From the NCBI RefSeq assembly GCF_900110835.1, contig NZ_FOJG01000002.1, positions 3,302,698-3,366,697 of the forward strand: a DNA stretch of 64,000 bases, written 5' to 3'. The position numbers and the translations under genes were made by a program. This document shows, in pieces, positions 52,512 to 63,600 of the stretch. The DNA comes from Chitinophaga arvensicola (GTDB lineage Bacteria > Bacteroidota > Bacteroidia > Chitinophagales > Chitinophagaceae). Each line of letters opens with the position of its first letter. Position 1 is the first letter of the stretch. The notes beneath the pieces are model-generated. The model was not told where the DNA came from and ran no database searches. It worked only from the letters and a program-made list of their open reading frames with translations.

Positions 52512-53387
52512 ATGAAACCCATCCTTATTAAAGTGGGGGCTTTTGCCGATAATCAGATCACGATTATAGAAAGAAGTGATCCTTATTTCAATACACCTTT
52601 TCACTTTCATCCGGAATGTGAACTGGTATATGTTACGGAAAGCCACGGGAAGAGAATAGTGGGCGACAGCATCGAAAGCTTTGAAGAAGGCGACATGGTG
52701 TTTCTTGGACCTCATATACCGCATGTATGGTATAATGAGGAGGAATATTATAAGGGAGATGAAAATCTGAAAGCGCGCTCTGTAGTGATCTATTTTCCCA
52801 AAGACATTTTTGGGGAGAAGTTTTACGGATTACCCGAAACAAAAGCGCTCAGTGAGTTATTTCACCGGGCACAGCGGGGCATGAAAATCACGGGCGCTAC
52901 GCATGAACTGCTGAAACCTGAGATCCTGGCATTGCCAAGGAAAGAAGGACTGGACCGCATTATATCCCTGTTGCACATCTTAAAAACGCTGTCGGAAACC
53001 CGCGACTGTTATTACCTCGCCAGCACCGGCTATTCGCATGCGTATAATGTAAAGGATAATCATAAGATTGATGAAGTATTCAAATACGTCATGAATAACT
53101 TCTCGAAAGAGATATCCCTGCAGGATGTAGCCAGCATCACCAACCTGTCGCCACAATCGTTCTGCCGCTTCTTTAAAAACCGGACCAAGAAATCATTTGT
53201 ACAGTTTCTCAATGAAGTACGTATCGGCCATGCCTGCAAACGGCTCACGGAAGAAGACTGGTCTATCGCCGAAATCGCCTATTCCTGCGGGTTTAAGAAC
53301 CTGTCGAACTTTAACCGGTTCTTCAAGGAAATTGTAGGGAAAACACCTAAAGAGTATAAGAACGAGCTGCGTTTGAAGGAAGCATGA
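52512..53387 (+). CDS. AraC-family transcriptional regulator with cupin sensor domain
   Basis: The 291-residue protein has an N-terminal cupin-like domain (residues about 10-90: ITIIERSDPYFNTPFHFHPECELVYVTES...GDMVFLGPHIPHVW) and a C-terminal AraC DNA-binding domain (about 190-288: ISLQDVASITNLSPQSFCRFFKNRTKKSF ... IAEIAYSCGFKNLSNFNRFFKEIVGKTPKEY). The family usually responds to sugars. It lies between the lacI-type gene and the ECF sigma gene, in the regulatory centre of the uptake island. Confidence 0.9.
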   Translation: MKPILIKVGAFADNQITIIERSDPYFNTPFHFHPECELVYVTESHGKRIVGDSIESFEEGDMVFLGPHIPHVWYNEEEYYKGDENLKARSVVIYFPKDIFGEKFYGLPETKALSELFHRAQRGMKITGATHELLKPEILALPRKEGLDRIISLLHILKTLSETRDCYYLASTGYSHAYNVKDNHKIDEVFKYVMNNFSKEISLQDVASITNLSPQSFCRFFKNRTKKSFVQFLNEVRIGHACKRLTEEDWSIAEIAYSCGFKNLSNFNRFFKEIVGKTPKEYKNELRLKEA

Positions 53388-53526
53388 TAAAAAATGTAAT
53401 TATTTTATCATTTGGTTATTCAGTTATTTTAAAAAGTACGTAGCCAAATGTCGGAATATCAAAATTTTCTTCTTACATTCATTTCAGTAATTATCAACCA
53501 AAACGCTTAATTACTCCTGTAATTTG

Positions 53527-54111
53527 ATGTACAGCAGTTATTCCGATAACGAATTAATATCGCTGCTAAAAAGCGACGACACTGCCGCCTTCAATGCCAT
53601 CTACGACCGCTACAGTAAATTGTTGTATTTGTTTATACACAGCAAACTGGACGCCACCGAGATCAGCAAAGATGTGCTGCAGGAGCTCTTTATTTCCCTG
53701 TGGGAGAAAAGACATGCATTGATCCTCAAAGAATCATTGAAGGCTTACCTGTACCAGGTGGCCCGCCACAAAATCATTGATATTTACCGGAAAAATGCCA
53801 CGTACCGCAAGTACCTGCAGCAGCTGATCGAACATTTCGATGCCCAGCCGCATTCCATTACGGAAACAGTGGACAATAAAGCCAGGACCCAGGAACTGTT
53901 TGAGGCAATTAATCACCTGCCCGACCGCATGAAGGAAATTTTCATGCTCAGCAGGTTTGAAAACCTCAGTGTAGAACAGATTTCCACCCATCTCGGCCTC
54001 TCCCAGCAAACCGTTAAAAACCAGATCACAAAAGCGTTGAAGATACTAAGGACCAGCTACGCCAGAACAGACCTCACCGTCCTCCTGGTATTGATGTATT
54101 TGTTTATCTAG
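53527..54111 (+). CDS. ECF sigma factor of the Bacteroidota FecI-like family
   Basis: The 194-residue sigma factor has region 2 (FNAIYDRYSKLLYLFIHSKL...VLQELFISLWEKRHALILKESLKAYLYQVARHKIIDIYRK) and region 4 (LPDRMKEIFMLSRFENLSVEQISTHLGLSQQTVKNQITKALKILR), with a hydrophobic C-terminal tail. It belongs to the type that is released by FecR after a SusC/STN signal. The preceding bases, TGTAATTTG, resemble a -7 box directly at the ATG. FecR and an STN-bearing SusC follow. Confidence 0.92.
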   Translation: MYSSYSDNELISLLKSDDTAAFNAIYDRYSKLLYLFIHSKLDATEISKDVLQELFISLWEKRHALILKESLKAYLYQVARHKIIDIYRKNATYRKYLQQLIEHFDAQPHSITETVDNKARTQELFEAINHLPDRMKEIFMLSRFENLSVEQISTHLGLSQQTVKNQITKALKILRTSYARTDLTVLLVLMYLFI

Positions 54112-54204
54112 TCAGGCAACCCGCTGACCAGCTAAAAAATAATTAAATGTACATGGTACCTTTTCCACGTTATTACGACTTAAGAACACATAAAACGCCA
54201 ACAG

Positions 54205-55221
54205 GTGGACACAGAACAGATAAAAATATTGCTGGAGCGGTATAACCAGGGGAATTGCTCACCGGAGGAAGCGGCTATTGTAGATCAATGGTTTGAAAAT
54301 ATCAATCGTCACCAGTCCACTTATGCGGAAGATGCAGCACTAGACCGTGAACTCGACAGCATCCGCGCAAACCTGAATGCACACATCGCACCAGCGCCCA
54401 AAGTGCGCTCCATATACGCCCGTTACTGGTATGCCGCTGCAGCAGCAGTGGTATTGCTCGCAGCAGGCCTTTTCTGGTGGAATCAATCCGCTCCGGACAA
54501 ACATCCGGCAGCTGCTGCTCCCATTGCAGCCAACCAGAGCAACCGCATCGTAAAAGACGGATTCATCGAAATCACCACTCCTAAAGCACATAAAGAAAGT
54601 ATTACCCTCGAAGACGGTAGCACCATAGAACTGAATGCCGGTAGTAAAGTACGCTACCCTCTTCACTTCGGAGAAAACAGCCGCAGCATTTCCCTGGAAG
54701 AAGGCGAAGCGTTCTTCACGGTAGCAGCAGATCCTGCCAGGAAATTCAGTGTCAATACCGGTGAACTAACCACCACCGCACTTGGTACCTCTTTCAATAT
54801 CCGCGCCTATGCCCGCGAACATAAAGTGATTGTGGCACTGGTAACCGGTAAAGTAAAGGTAGACCAACTGAACCAGAGCAGCCAGTCGGCCCCCTCCCAG
54901 ATCCTGCTGCCCGGCGAACAACTCAGCTACGACCGCGTTTCCCTCAGCCCCGTGAAAACTGCTTTCAGCAAAGCCGAAGAGGTAAACGGCTGGAAACAGG
55001 GCTACCTGATATTCAAAGATGCACCCTATAATGAGATAGTAACCGGTATAGAAAATCGTTATGGCGTCACCGTTATTAACGAAAGCGACAAAACAGCATG
55101 GAACTACAATGGCTCTTTTAAAAATGAAAGCCTCAAAGACGTAATGGACATTATCTGCCTGGCGAAATCCCTTTCTTATACCATTAAAAAAGACACCGTT
55201 TACTTGCAAAATAAAAACTAG
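54205..55221 (+). CDS. FecR-family anti-sigma factor
   Basis: The 338-residue protein has an N-terminal cytoplasmic sigma-binding region (LLERYNQGNCSPEEAAIVDQWF), one transmembrane helix near residues 73-91 (YWYAAAAAVVLLAAGLFWW), a periplasmic FecR domain (ITTPKAHKESITLEDGSTIELNAGS) and a C-terminal DUF4974-type domain (LIFKDAPYNEIVTGIENRYGV). It transmits the SusC signal to the ECF sigma factor encoded 93 bp upstream. The start is GTG. The next gene begins 5 bp after its stop. Confidence 0.92.
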   Translation: MDTEQIKILLERYNQGNCSPEEAAIVDQWFENINRHQSTYAEDAALDRELDSIRANLNAHIAPAPKVRSIYARYWYAAAAAVVLLAAGLFWWNQSAPDKHPAAAAPIAANQSNRIVKDGFIEITTPKAHKESITLEDGSTIELNAGSKVRYPLHFGENSRSISLEEGEAFFTVAADPARKFSVNTGELTTTALGTSFNIRAYAREHKVIVALVTGKVKVDQLNQSSQSAPSQILLPGEQLSYDRVSLSPVKTAFSKAEEVNGWKQGYLIFKDAPYNEIVTGIENRYGVTVINESDKTAWNYNGSFKNESLKDVMDIICLAKSLSYTIKKDTVYLQNKN

Positions 55222-55226
55222 TCCAT

Positions 55227-58200
55227 ATGAGGGTAAAGCCTTACCCCAGGATGTGGTTTGTATCCATGGGGTTGATGCTGACACTACTGTTGGCGGGGAG
55301 CTTGAACACAACGACTAGCGCAATCACGCAAACACCCGACCCGCCTGCAGGAATAGTTGTCACCATCCAGGTAAAAAATAAAAACCTGGAAGAAGTAATG
55401 ACCGAAATTTCGGTAAAAACAGGGCTAAACTTTCATTATGACAAAACTGATCTGAACCTGAAGAAAAAGATTACGTTAAACTGTACGAAAACACCCATCG
55501 ATGAAGTACTCAGTTTATTATCCCTTCAGGCAGGACTAAAGTTTACCCGCATTAACAATAAAATTATAGTAGGCGCAGAAAGTGACACCGGACCCTCACC
55601 CACTGTTGACCTTCTGAATCATGTGTCCCTGGAGCGAGATATCAGTGGAATTGTACGCGATAACAAAGGCACGCCACTCCCGGGAGTCACTATTCAGATC
55701 AAACATTCCAATAAAGGAACCCAATCTAACGCCGATGCTGGTTTTACCATAAAAGCCAGCACCGGCGATATGCTTGTTTTTAGTTCCGTAGGCTTCATCA
55801 GCCGGGAAGTAACCGTAGGCACAGATTCCAGCATCGTGGTACGCCTGCAGGAAAATGTAAAAGCCCTCAACGAACTGGTAGTAACTGCCCTCGGCATCCA
55901 GAAAAAAAGCAGGGAACTCCCCTATTCCACCCAGCAGCTGGATGGAGAAGATCTGCAACTGGTAAAAGACGCCAATGTCATCAACTGCCTGAACGGCAAA
56001 ACAGCCGGCGCCACCATTGTCCGCAGCGCCTCCGGCATAGGCGGTTCTGTAAGGGTAGTGCTGCGTGGCAATAAATCCACCCGGGAAAACCAACCGCTGT
56101 ACATCGTAGATGGCGTGCCTTACGCCAACTACACACCGGCACAACCTTCCGATGTATGGGGACAATCCCACAACATCATCGGCGCCGGTGGCCGCGATGG
56201 CGGCGATGGTATCTCCAACATCAACCCGGACGATATTGAAAGCATCAGTATCCTGAAAGGCGCTTCCGCCGCCGCTTTATATGGTAGCCAGGCCGCCAAC
56301 GGCGTGATCCTCATCACCACCAAAAAAGGAAAACCCGGCAGAAGCAAAATTGATATTTCTTCCGATTTCACACAGGAAACACCAGCACTCCTCCCACCGC
56401 TTCAATACCGCTATGCACAAACAGATACACCCGGCGTAGATAAAGTAGGTACGCCACAACCCGGATCACTGGGTAGCTGGGGCCGCCCGATCAATGCACC
56501 CGACCACGTAAAAGATTTTTATAACAACGGTTCCACGTTTACCAATACTATTGCCTTCAGCGGTGGTACAGAAACCGCACAAAGTTATTTCTCCTACGCG
56601 AACACCACCAACAAAGGTATTCTGCCCACCAATAAATTCGACCGGCATACCGTTAACCTGCGCGAAACATTAAAGCTACTCAACGATAAACTGGTGATGG
56701 ATGCCAACGTATCTTTCACTGCACAAAGCACTACCAACCGCTTGTCATCCGGTTTGTATTACAGCCCCATTTCCGGCCTGTATACCTTTCCGCGCGGACA
56801 GGATTTCGACTACTACAAAAACAACTTTGAATACTACGACCAGGGCCGCGATCTCTACATGCAGAACTGGTGGAATATCCGGAATGATAAAAAGTGGATA
56901 GGCCAGGATGATCAGCAAAACCCTATGTGGGCGTTGAATCGCAACCTTCGCCTCGATTCCCGCTACCGGGGCCTCGCTACGCTGTCGCTCACCTGGCAGC
57001 TGAACGACTGGCTGGCACTGAAAAGCCGGGGCAACTTCGATAAATCCCTCGACCAGTACGAACTGGAAGCCTATGCCGGCACACAGATCGTACTGGCAGG
57101 CTCCAACGGAAGATATACACTGGAAAAAGAATTCAACACCCAGCTATACGGCGACATGATGCTTAACGCCAGCCACAAAATGAATAAATGGCTGCACCTG
57201 GCCGGCAATATAGGCGCCAGCATCACCGATACCAAAGCGCATGAACGGAATTTCAACGGCTCCAACCCCAATGCAGATCCGGGATTGAATTATCCGAATA
57301 AATTTTCTGTTTCCAATATTCTCAACACCTCCCTGGATGCACAGCATAATATAGAACGCAAACAATTACAGGCAGTATTTGCCAATGCACAGGTAGGGAT
57401 CAACAATTACCTGTTCCTCGATTTCACCGGGCGCAACGACTGGTCCAGCACCTTCGCCTATACTTCAACTCTGCATAAAGGATATTTCTATTATTCTGCG
57501 GGACTGTCGGCCGTATGGAGCGAGATGTTTAAAATGCCTGCATCCATCGATTTCCTCCGCTCCCGCATCTCGTATGCAAAAGTGGGAAATGATATAGCCC
57601 CCTACTCTTCGCGCCCTGCCTCCTTCACCCTGCAAACCATTGCAGGCGTAACGCGTGTGGTACTCAACCAGGACACATTGTATCCGGGCCTCCACCTGGA
57701 GCCGGAAGACAACCGTTCTTTTGAAGTAGGCCTGGAAGCACATCTGCTCAAAAATAGGATCACCGCAGATATCACCTTCTACAAAAACAATAATTATAAA
57801 CAATACATGGAAGTACCGGCCCCGCTGGGTAACCGGTATAATACCTATTACCTCAACATGGGTAATATACAGAATCAGGGATGGGAAGCCACGCTTACAC
57901 TGATGCCTATACGTAATAAGGCCGTGGCCTGGACCAGTACCGTAAATTTTGCCACCAACAGGAATAAAATTATTTCCCTTTCCAATTCCCGGATCATCGG
58001 GGCCGATACCAGTAATATGTTTATTCTCACTGATTTCGGGGTGAATATGTTTGGCTCTTTTATCATGGAAGGCGGCTCCTGGGGCGATATTTATTCCAAC
58101 AAAGAGCTGGTGCAGAACAGCAAAGGGGAATATGTACTGGACGCTGCCGGTAAACTGCAGACCCGCAACGCATTCAAGAAAGTGGGTAATCCGAACCCGG

Positions 58201-58712
58201 ATTTCACCCTGGGATGGAATAACAGTATCGATTATAAAAACTTTAACCTGAGCTTCCTGATAGATGGTCGGTTTGGCGGTAAAGTAATGAGTGTAACGCA
58301 GGCCGTGCTGGACTGGTACGGCGTAAGTGAAGAAAGTGCCAAAGCCCGTGACAATGGCGGCGTAAAAATCAATGCCGTGAACCGCAATGGTACCGCCTAT
58401 AGCGGAAAAATTGATGCACAAACATATTACACCACCATCGGCGGCAGGGCCGGCATTGGGGAGATGTATATGTACGACGCTACCAACATCCGTTTACGGG
58501 AACTGAGCCTGAGCTATCGCCTCCCGTTGAAATGGAAATGGGTGCGCAATGCGCGCGTAGGAATAGTAGGCAGGAACCTTTTCTTTTTTGAACTGCATGC
58601 GCCGTTTGATCCGGAAGTATCCATGGGTACCGGCAACGGGCTGCAGGGTGTAGATGTATTCGGGTTGCCACCTGTACGCAGCATGGGGATCAACCTGAGA
58701 TTAGGACTTTAA
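55227..58712 (+). CDS. SusC/RagA TonB-linked outer-membrane protein with STN signalling domain (pair C)
   Basis: The 1161-residue protein has a signal peptide to about residue 34 and an STN domain at about 42-115 (VTIQVKNKNLEEVMTEISVKTGLNF...KITLNCTKTPIDEVLSLLSLQAG). A regulatory-like domain follows (DISGIVRDNKGTPLPGVTIQIK), then the plug (YIVDGVPYANY; ILKGASAAALYGSQAANGV) and a barrel ending INLRLGL. STN domains talk to FecR in the periplasm, and the FecR gene ends 5 bp upstream, so ligand binding should activate the sigma factor of this locus. The terminal residue is Leu, not the usual Phe. Confidence 0.95.
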   Translation: MRVKPYPRMWFVSMGLMLTLLLAGSLNTTTSAITQTPDPPAGIVVTIQVKNKNLEEVMTEISVKTGLNFHYDKTDLNLKKKITLNCTKTPIDEVLSLLSLQAGLKFTRINNKIIVGAESDTGPSPTVDLLNHVSLERDISGIVRDNKGTPLPGVTIQIKHSNKGTQSNADAGFTIKASTGDMLVFSSVGFISREVTVGTDSSIVVRLQENVKALNELVVTALGIQKKSRELPYSTQQLDGEDLQLVKDANVINCLNGKTAGATIVRSASGIGGSVRVVLRGNKSTRENQPLYIVDGVPYANYTPAQPSDVWGQSHNIIGAGGRDGGDGISNINPDDIESISILKGASAAALYGSQAANGVILITTKKGKPGRSKIDISSDFTQETPALLPPLQYRYAQTDTPGVDKVGTPQPGSLGSWGRPINAPDHVKDFYNNGSTFTNTIAFSGGTETAQSYFSYANTTNKGILPTNKFDRHTVNLRETLKLLNDKLVMDANVSFTAQSTTNRLSSGLYYSPISGLYTFPRGQDFDYYKNNFEYYDQGRDLYMQNWWNIRNDKKWIGQDDQQNPMWALNRNLRLDSRYRGLATLSLTWQLNDWLALKSRGNFDKSLDQYELEAYAGTQIVLAGSNGRYTLEKEFNTQLYGDMMLNASHKMNKWLHLAGNIGASITDTKAHERNFNGSNPNADPGLNYPNKFSVSNILNTSLDAQHNIERKQLQAVFANAQVGINNYLFLDFTGRNDWSSTFAYTSTLHKGYFYYSAGLSAVWSEMFKMPASIDFLRSRISYAKVGNDIAPYSSRPASFTLQTIAGVTRVVLNQDTLYPGLHLEPEDNRSFEVGLEAHLLKNRITADITFYKNNNYKQYMEVPAPLGNRYNTYYLNMGNIQNQGWEATLTLMPIRNKAVAWTSTVNFATNRNKIISLSNSRIIGADTSNMFILTDFGVNMFGSFIMEGGSWGDIYSNKELVQNSKGEYVLDAAGKLQTRNAFKKVGNPNPDFTLGWNNSIDYKNFNLSFLIDGRFGGKVMSVTQAVLDWYGVSEESAKARDNGGVKINAVNRNGTAYSGKIDAQTYYTTIGGRAGIGEMYMYDATNIRLRELSLSYRLPLKWKWVRNARVGIVGRNLFFFELHAPFDPEVSMGTGNGLQGVDVFGLPPVRSMGINLRLGL

Positions 58713-58723
58713 AATACTCACCA

Positions 58724-60301
58724 ATGAAAAGCTGGAAAATCACCACATTATTCGCCGTCGTGGCAATTATGCTGGCAAGTGCATGTACGAAGAGATTTGA
58801 TGAGATTAACAAAAATCCTTTCGATTTCACGGAAGAAGAACTGAGAGCCGATTACCGGCTGATGGGGGAACCTTTATCACAGGCGCAACTCAACCTGCTC
58901 ATCTATAACGATCCGCCCACTGCACAATTACAGCAGAACCTCAACGCCGATGTTTTTTCCGGCTATATGATGGCCCCTACTCCCTTTGAAGGCAATATCA
59001 ATAATACCAATTACGGCCTCCTTTATTACTGGAATAATAAGCCCTGGCAGGTAACCTACAGCAATGTGATGAAAACCTGCGACTTCGCACAAACAAAGGC
59101 GAAAGATCATTACAGTGATTTCTATGCATGGGCACAGATCATCAAGGTGGAAGCCATGCATCGCATCAGCGATATCTATGGCCCTGTGATCTATACACAT
59201 TACGGCCAGCTGAACAATGAAATGGGCATTGATTACGACTCCCAGCAGCAGGCTTACTATGCCTTCTTCAAAGACCTCAAAGAAGCCATCGATACCCTGA
59301 CTCATTTTATCAACACTGGTGCCACACAGCGTTTCGCCGCATTCGACCTGGTATACAAAGGCGATTATACCCAATGGGTTAAATTTGCCAATACGTTGCG
59401 GTTGCGCTTAGCCATCCGTATTTCAGGAGTGGATCCCCAAAAGGCTAGAGAAGAAGGCGAAGCCGCACTTAGCCATCCATTGGGGTTGCTCACTATTCCT
59501 GCTGATAATTTCTATGTGAATATTTCCCCGGTAACACATCCGTTGAATATCATGTGCTATACCTGGGCCGACCTGAGAATGAGCGCTCCCATGGAATCTA
59601 TCCTGACCGGTTATAAAGATCCCAGGCTATCCCACTATTTTGTACCCACCGATGATGGCGTGAATGTATACCATGGCATCCGGAACGGTATCCGGATTTC
59701 TGCGAAAGAAGAATATAGCGGTTTTTCTCCCCTGGTGAAATTTGACAGCAGGATATTATTCATGACAGCCGCAGAAGCCTGGTTCCTGAAAGCCGAAGCC
59801 GCCGTATATGGCTGGAAAGGTGCGGGAGATGCCGCTACCAATTATGCCACCGGCATCAGCACTTCTTTTAACCAGTACAACATCACTAACGTGGACGCAT
59901 ATATGAATAACGATACCGACAAACCCCGTCCATATATCGATCCGCAAAACGGCGACAACAATGTACCTGCGGGTGATCCGCACCTGAGCACCATTACCAT
60001 TAAATGGAAAGAAGGCGCGCCGGTAGCAGAGAAACTGGAAAAAATCATCACGCAGAAATGGATCGCCATGTTTCCGGAAGGACAGGAAGCCTGGAGTGAA
60101 TTCCGCAGAACGGGCTATCCCAAGTTGTTCCCGGTAGTTATTAATAATAGTGGCAATACTATCTCCACAGAAAAAATGATCCGCCGGTTACCTATGCCGC
60201 AGATAGAACAGGTCACTAATCCGAAGGCACTGGCCCGTGCCATTACCACGTTAAAAGGATTGGATAACGGTGGAACACCGCTCTGGTGGGATCTCCGGTA
60301 A
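58724..60301 (+). CDS. SusD/RagB-like nutrient-binding lipoprotein (pair C)
   Basis: The 525-residue lipoprotein has lipobox MLASACTKRFDEINKNP (Cys near residue 21). SusD-like_2 features are VEAMHRISDIYGPVIYTHYGQ, NTLRLRLAIRIS, LFMTAAEAWFLKAEAA and WSEFRRTGYPKLFPV. It starts 11 bp after susC C. Its N-terminus is closely similar to the truncated SusD at the window end (CTK.F..INKNP......EEL.ADF), which marks the neighbouring pair as a duplicate. Confidence 0.93.
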   Translation: MKSWKITTLFAVVAIMLASACTKRFDEINKNPFDFTEEELRADYRLMGEPLSQAQLNLLIYNDPPTAQLQQNLNADVFSGYMMAPTPFEGNINNTNYGLLYYWNNKPWQVTYSNVMKTCDFAQTKAKDHYSDFYAWAQIIKVEAMHRISDIYGPVIYTHYGQLNNEMGIDYDSQQQAYYAFFKDLKEAIDTLTHFINTGATQRFAAFDLVYKGDYTQWVKFANTLRLRLAIRISGVDPQKAREEGEAALSHPLGLLTIPADNFYVNISPVTHPLNIMCYTWADLRMSAPMESILTGYKDPRLSHYFVPTDDGVNVYHGIRNGIRISAKEEYSGFSPLVKFDSRILFMTAAEAWFLKAEAAVYGWKGAGDAATNYATGISTSFNQYNITNVDAYMNNDTDKPRPYIDPQNGDNNVPAGDPHLSTITIKWKEGAPVAEKLEKIITQKWIAMFPEGQEAWSEFRRTGYPKLFPVVINNSGNTISTEKMIRRLPMPQIEQVTNPKALARAITTLKGLDNGGTPLWWDLR

Positions 60302-60686
60302 GTTTCAAAAAAAAGTTAAAAATAATTTAAAACAGCATAGTACTAAATATAAGTACGCACGACTCCTTTTCTGTAGCGCAACATATCAGCGCTCTATGCT
60401 ATGCAGCCTGTAACAAACAGACGTTATTAAAAACAACATTTCATGTAGAAAAACACATAACAACAAACTGCTTTGCTCAACCCGGATCACACATCGCGAA
60501 CAGCGATGAGGCCTTGCACGCCCCTATAGACGGGTAACTGCATAAAAAACGAAGAAAAACAGTCCTTAAAGGATGGTGCACGCCATGCTAACGGACCACT
60601 CATTTTTCAAAAATAATGCACGCTTTAAAATGGTCAGTTTAATTCAACAATACAAATCCCATTTATTAACCAAAAAAAAGGCAAGT
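60302..60686 (+). promoter_or_regulatory. Region between pair C susD and pair D susC
   Basis: This 385-bp region lacks a supported gene. The susC D frame stays open to an ATG at 60573, but that would place about 38 hydrophilic residues before the signal peptide. A small hairpin CATCGC/GCGATG lies near 60497-60513. No clear promoter pattern or T-tailed terminator was found, so pair D may depend on read-through or on an unrecognised promoter. Confidence 0.35.
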
Positions 60687-63600
60687 ATGAAAAAAAACCT
60701 ACGCCTTATGAAAGTGTGTGCTATGACCGGTCTGGCCCTCACTTCCATATTAGCAGACAGTGCATATGTGAAGGCCGCCAGCTATACCTGGTTGCCCGCA
60801 TCTTCATTCCGTAGCGCTTTCCAGGAAAAAGAAATCAGCGGCACCGTAAAGGATGGCAAAGGCACTCCGCTTCCTGGTGTTACCGTACAGATCAAAGGGG
60901 CTTCAAAAGGCACCCAGACCAATGCAGAAGGTAAGTATCATATCAACGCAAAAGCAGGTGATGTACTTGTTTTTAGCTATGTTGGTTTTGCCGTTAAAGA
61001 AAGTACTGTTGGCAGCAGCGCTACCCTCAACGCCACATTGGAAGACAATGTAAGAGGACTGAATGAACTGGTAGTAACTGCGTTGGGTATCCAGCGTAAA
61101 GCAAAAGATCTGACCTACTCAACCCAACAGGTAAAAGGTGAAGATCTGACCAATGTGAAAGAAACAAACGTGATCAATAGCTTGTCCGGTAAAGTATCCG
61201 GCCTGCAGATTAACCGCAGTGCCTCCGGTGTGGGTGGTTCTGCCAGGGTGATTTTACGCGGACAGAAATCTATCCGGGAGAATCAACCGCTGTATGTAGT
61301 AGATGGTGTACCTATCGCCAACTTCACCAGTGCACAACCCGGCGATCTCTGGGGACAGGCTTCCGGCGCTTCTTCCGGCGGTCGTGATGGTGGTGATATC
61401 TTAAGTACCATCAACCCGGATGACATCGAAAGTATCAACGTACTGAAAGGAGCTTCGGCTTCTGCATTGTACGGTAGCCAGGCAGGTAACGGTGTAATCA
61501 TCATCACCACTAAAAAAGGTAAAGCAGGACAGGCAAAAGTAAGCTTCGCCTCCAGCTTCACGCTCGACAAACCTGCTTATCTTCCTGAATCACAGAACTC
61601 CTATCTGCAAACAGGTCCCGGTACCATCGACAGCTGGGGCAAAGAAGGCAGCAGCAAGGATATTGTAAAACCATTCTTTAAAACCGGTACTACTTTTATT
61701 AACTCCGTTAACGTAGCCGGTGGTACTGAAAAAGCACAGACTTATTTCTCTTATTCCAACACCGCGAATACAGGAATAATGCCTACTGCGAAGTATGGTC
61801 AGCATACCCTCAACTTCCGTGAAACAGGTACCTTCCTGAACGATAAACTGAATATAGATGCGAACGTGCAGATGACCACCCAGAATGCACATAACCGTCC
61901 TACTTCCGGCTTATACTACAACCCGCTTACCGGTTTGTATATTTTCCCCAGAGGACTGGATTTCGACAGCTATAAAAATAACTACGAATATTTCTCCGCT
62001 GCACGTAACGTAAACATGCAGAACTGGTGGAATATTAATTTCGATAAAAGCCAGGCAGGGGAAGACTTCCAGCAGAATCCATACTGGGTGCTGAACAGAA
62101 ACGTTACCGAAAACAGGAAAGACAATCTCATCGCATCCCTGAGCTTACGTTATGCGATCAACGACTGGCTGAACGTACAGATTCGTGGTAACGCCAACAA
62201 AGCCTGGGATAAATACGAACTGAAAGCATATGCCGGTACACAAACTACCATTGCAGATGCCAACGGCCGCTATACCAACGATTACCTGACCAGCACCCAA
62301 TATTATGGTGACCTGCTGGTATCCGGTAACAAAAAGCTGTCTGATAAACTCGGATTCAACTTCACTGCCGGTACCAGTATCAACGACCTCAAACAGGATC
62401 ATAATTTTATTGACTCCAAAGATGCAGACCTGGCTTTCGCCAATGTATTCCATATCGGTAACATTAACCTGAGCCCGGCTGCGAAAATAACACCCACCGG
62501 TTCCAGAAGACAGATCCAGTCTTTATTCGCTACCGCTGGTATTAACCTGAGTGAAAAAGTATTCCTGGACCTGACCGCCCGTAACGACTGGTCATCTACC
62601 CTGGCATACACACCTACCATGAAAAAAGGGTACCTGTATTATTCCGCCGGTTTAAATACCATCCTGAGCGAAGTATTTAAAATGCCAGCCGCCATCACTT
62701 ACTCAAAGATCCGTGCATCTTATGCAAAAGTAGGTAATGACGTAGATCAGTTTGTAACCAGACCTACCAACCAGATCATTTCCGGTACTTTGATCTCCAA
62801 CATTGCTGGACCTTTTAACGGCGTAGCACTGAAACCTGAAATCACCACTTCCGTAGAAGTAGGTACAGAATGGAGATTCATGGATAACCGCCTGAACCTG
62901 GATGTAACCTGGTACAACTCACACACTAAAAATCAATACTTCGATTTCCCGGTATCTGTAGGCTACCTCTATCCAAACGCTTACCTGAATGCGGGTGATG
63001 TACAAAACACCGGTATAGAAGCAACACTGGGCTACCAGGTAGTAAAACAAAAGAACTTCGGCTGGAACACAGCATTCAACTTCACCCGTAACAGGAACAA
63101 GCTGATCAAACTGGCGCCGCAGTTAAATGGTGATTATACCCTGACTCCAAGAGGCGATAACGTTAACACCTATGCGCTGGTGCTCCATGAAGGAAGTGCC
63201 TATGGCGACATTTACGGTAAGAAAGCCGTACGTGACGAAAGCGGTAAACTGGTGATAGATGATGAAAGCGGCAAGCCTAAAGCAGAAGACGGTAAATTAA
63301 CCTACCTCGGTAATCCAACACCAGACTTCCTGCTGGGATGGAGCAATACTATCAACCTGCACAAATTCAGCATCAACTTCCTGATCGATGGCCGTTTTGG
63401 TGGTAAAGTAATGAGTATCACACAAGCTATGATGGACCAGTATGGTGTATCAAAAGCCACCGGCGATGCACGTAAAAATGGTGGTGTAGATGTTCCTGCT
63501 GTATACGCCAGCGGTAAAGCCTATACCGGTAAAATCCCTGCTGACCTGTACTATGCAGGTATCGGCGGCCGTGCCGGTATCACCGAATTCTATATGTATG

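Noticed and set aside
57465-58421. 318-codon minus-strand ORF inside the pair C susC gene
   Set aside because: It is wholly antisense to a well-supported TonB barrel, shows low-complexity Ile/Gly/Val-rich sequence and no domain; it follows from codon bias of the sense gene.
60573-60686. 38-residue N-terminal extension of susC D
   Set aside because: It would place a hydrophilic stretch before the signal peptide; ATG 60687 gives a normal export signal.
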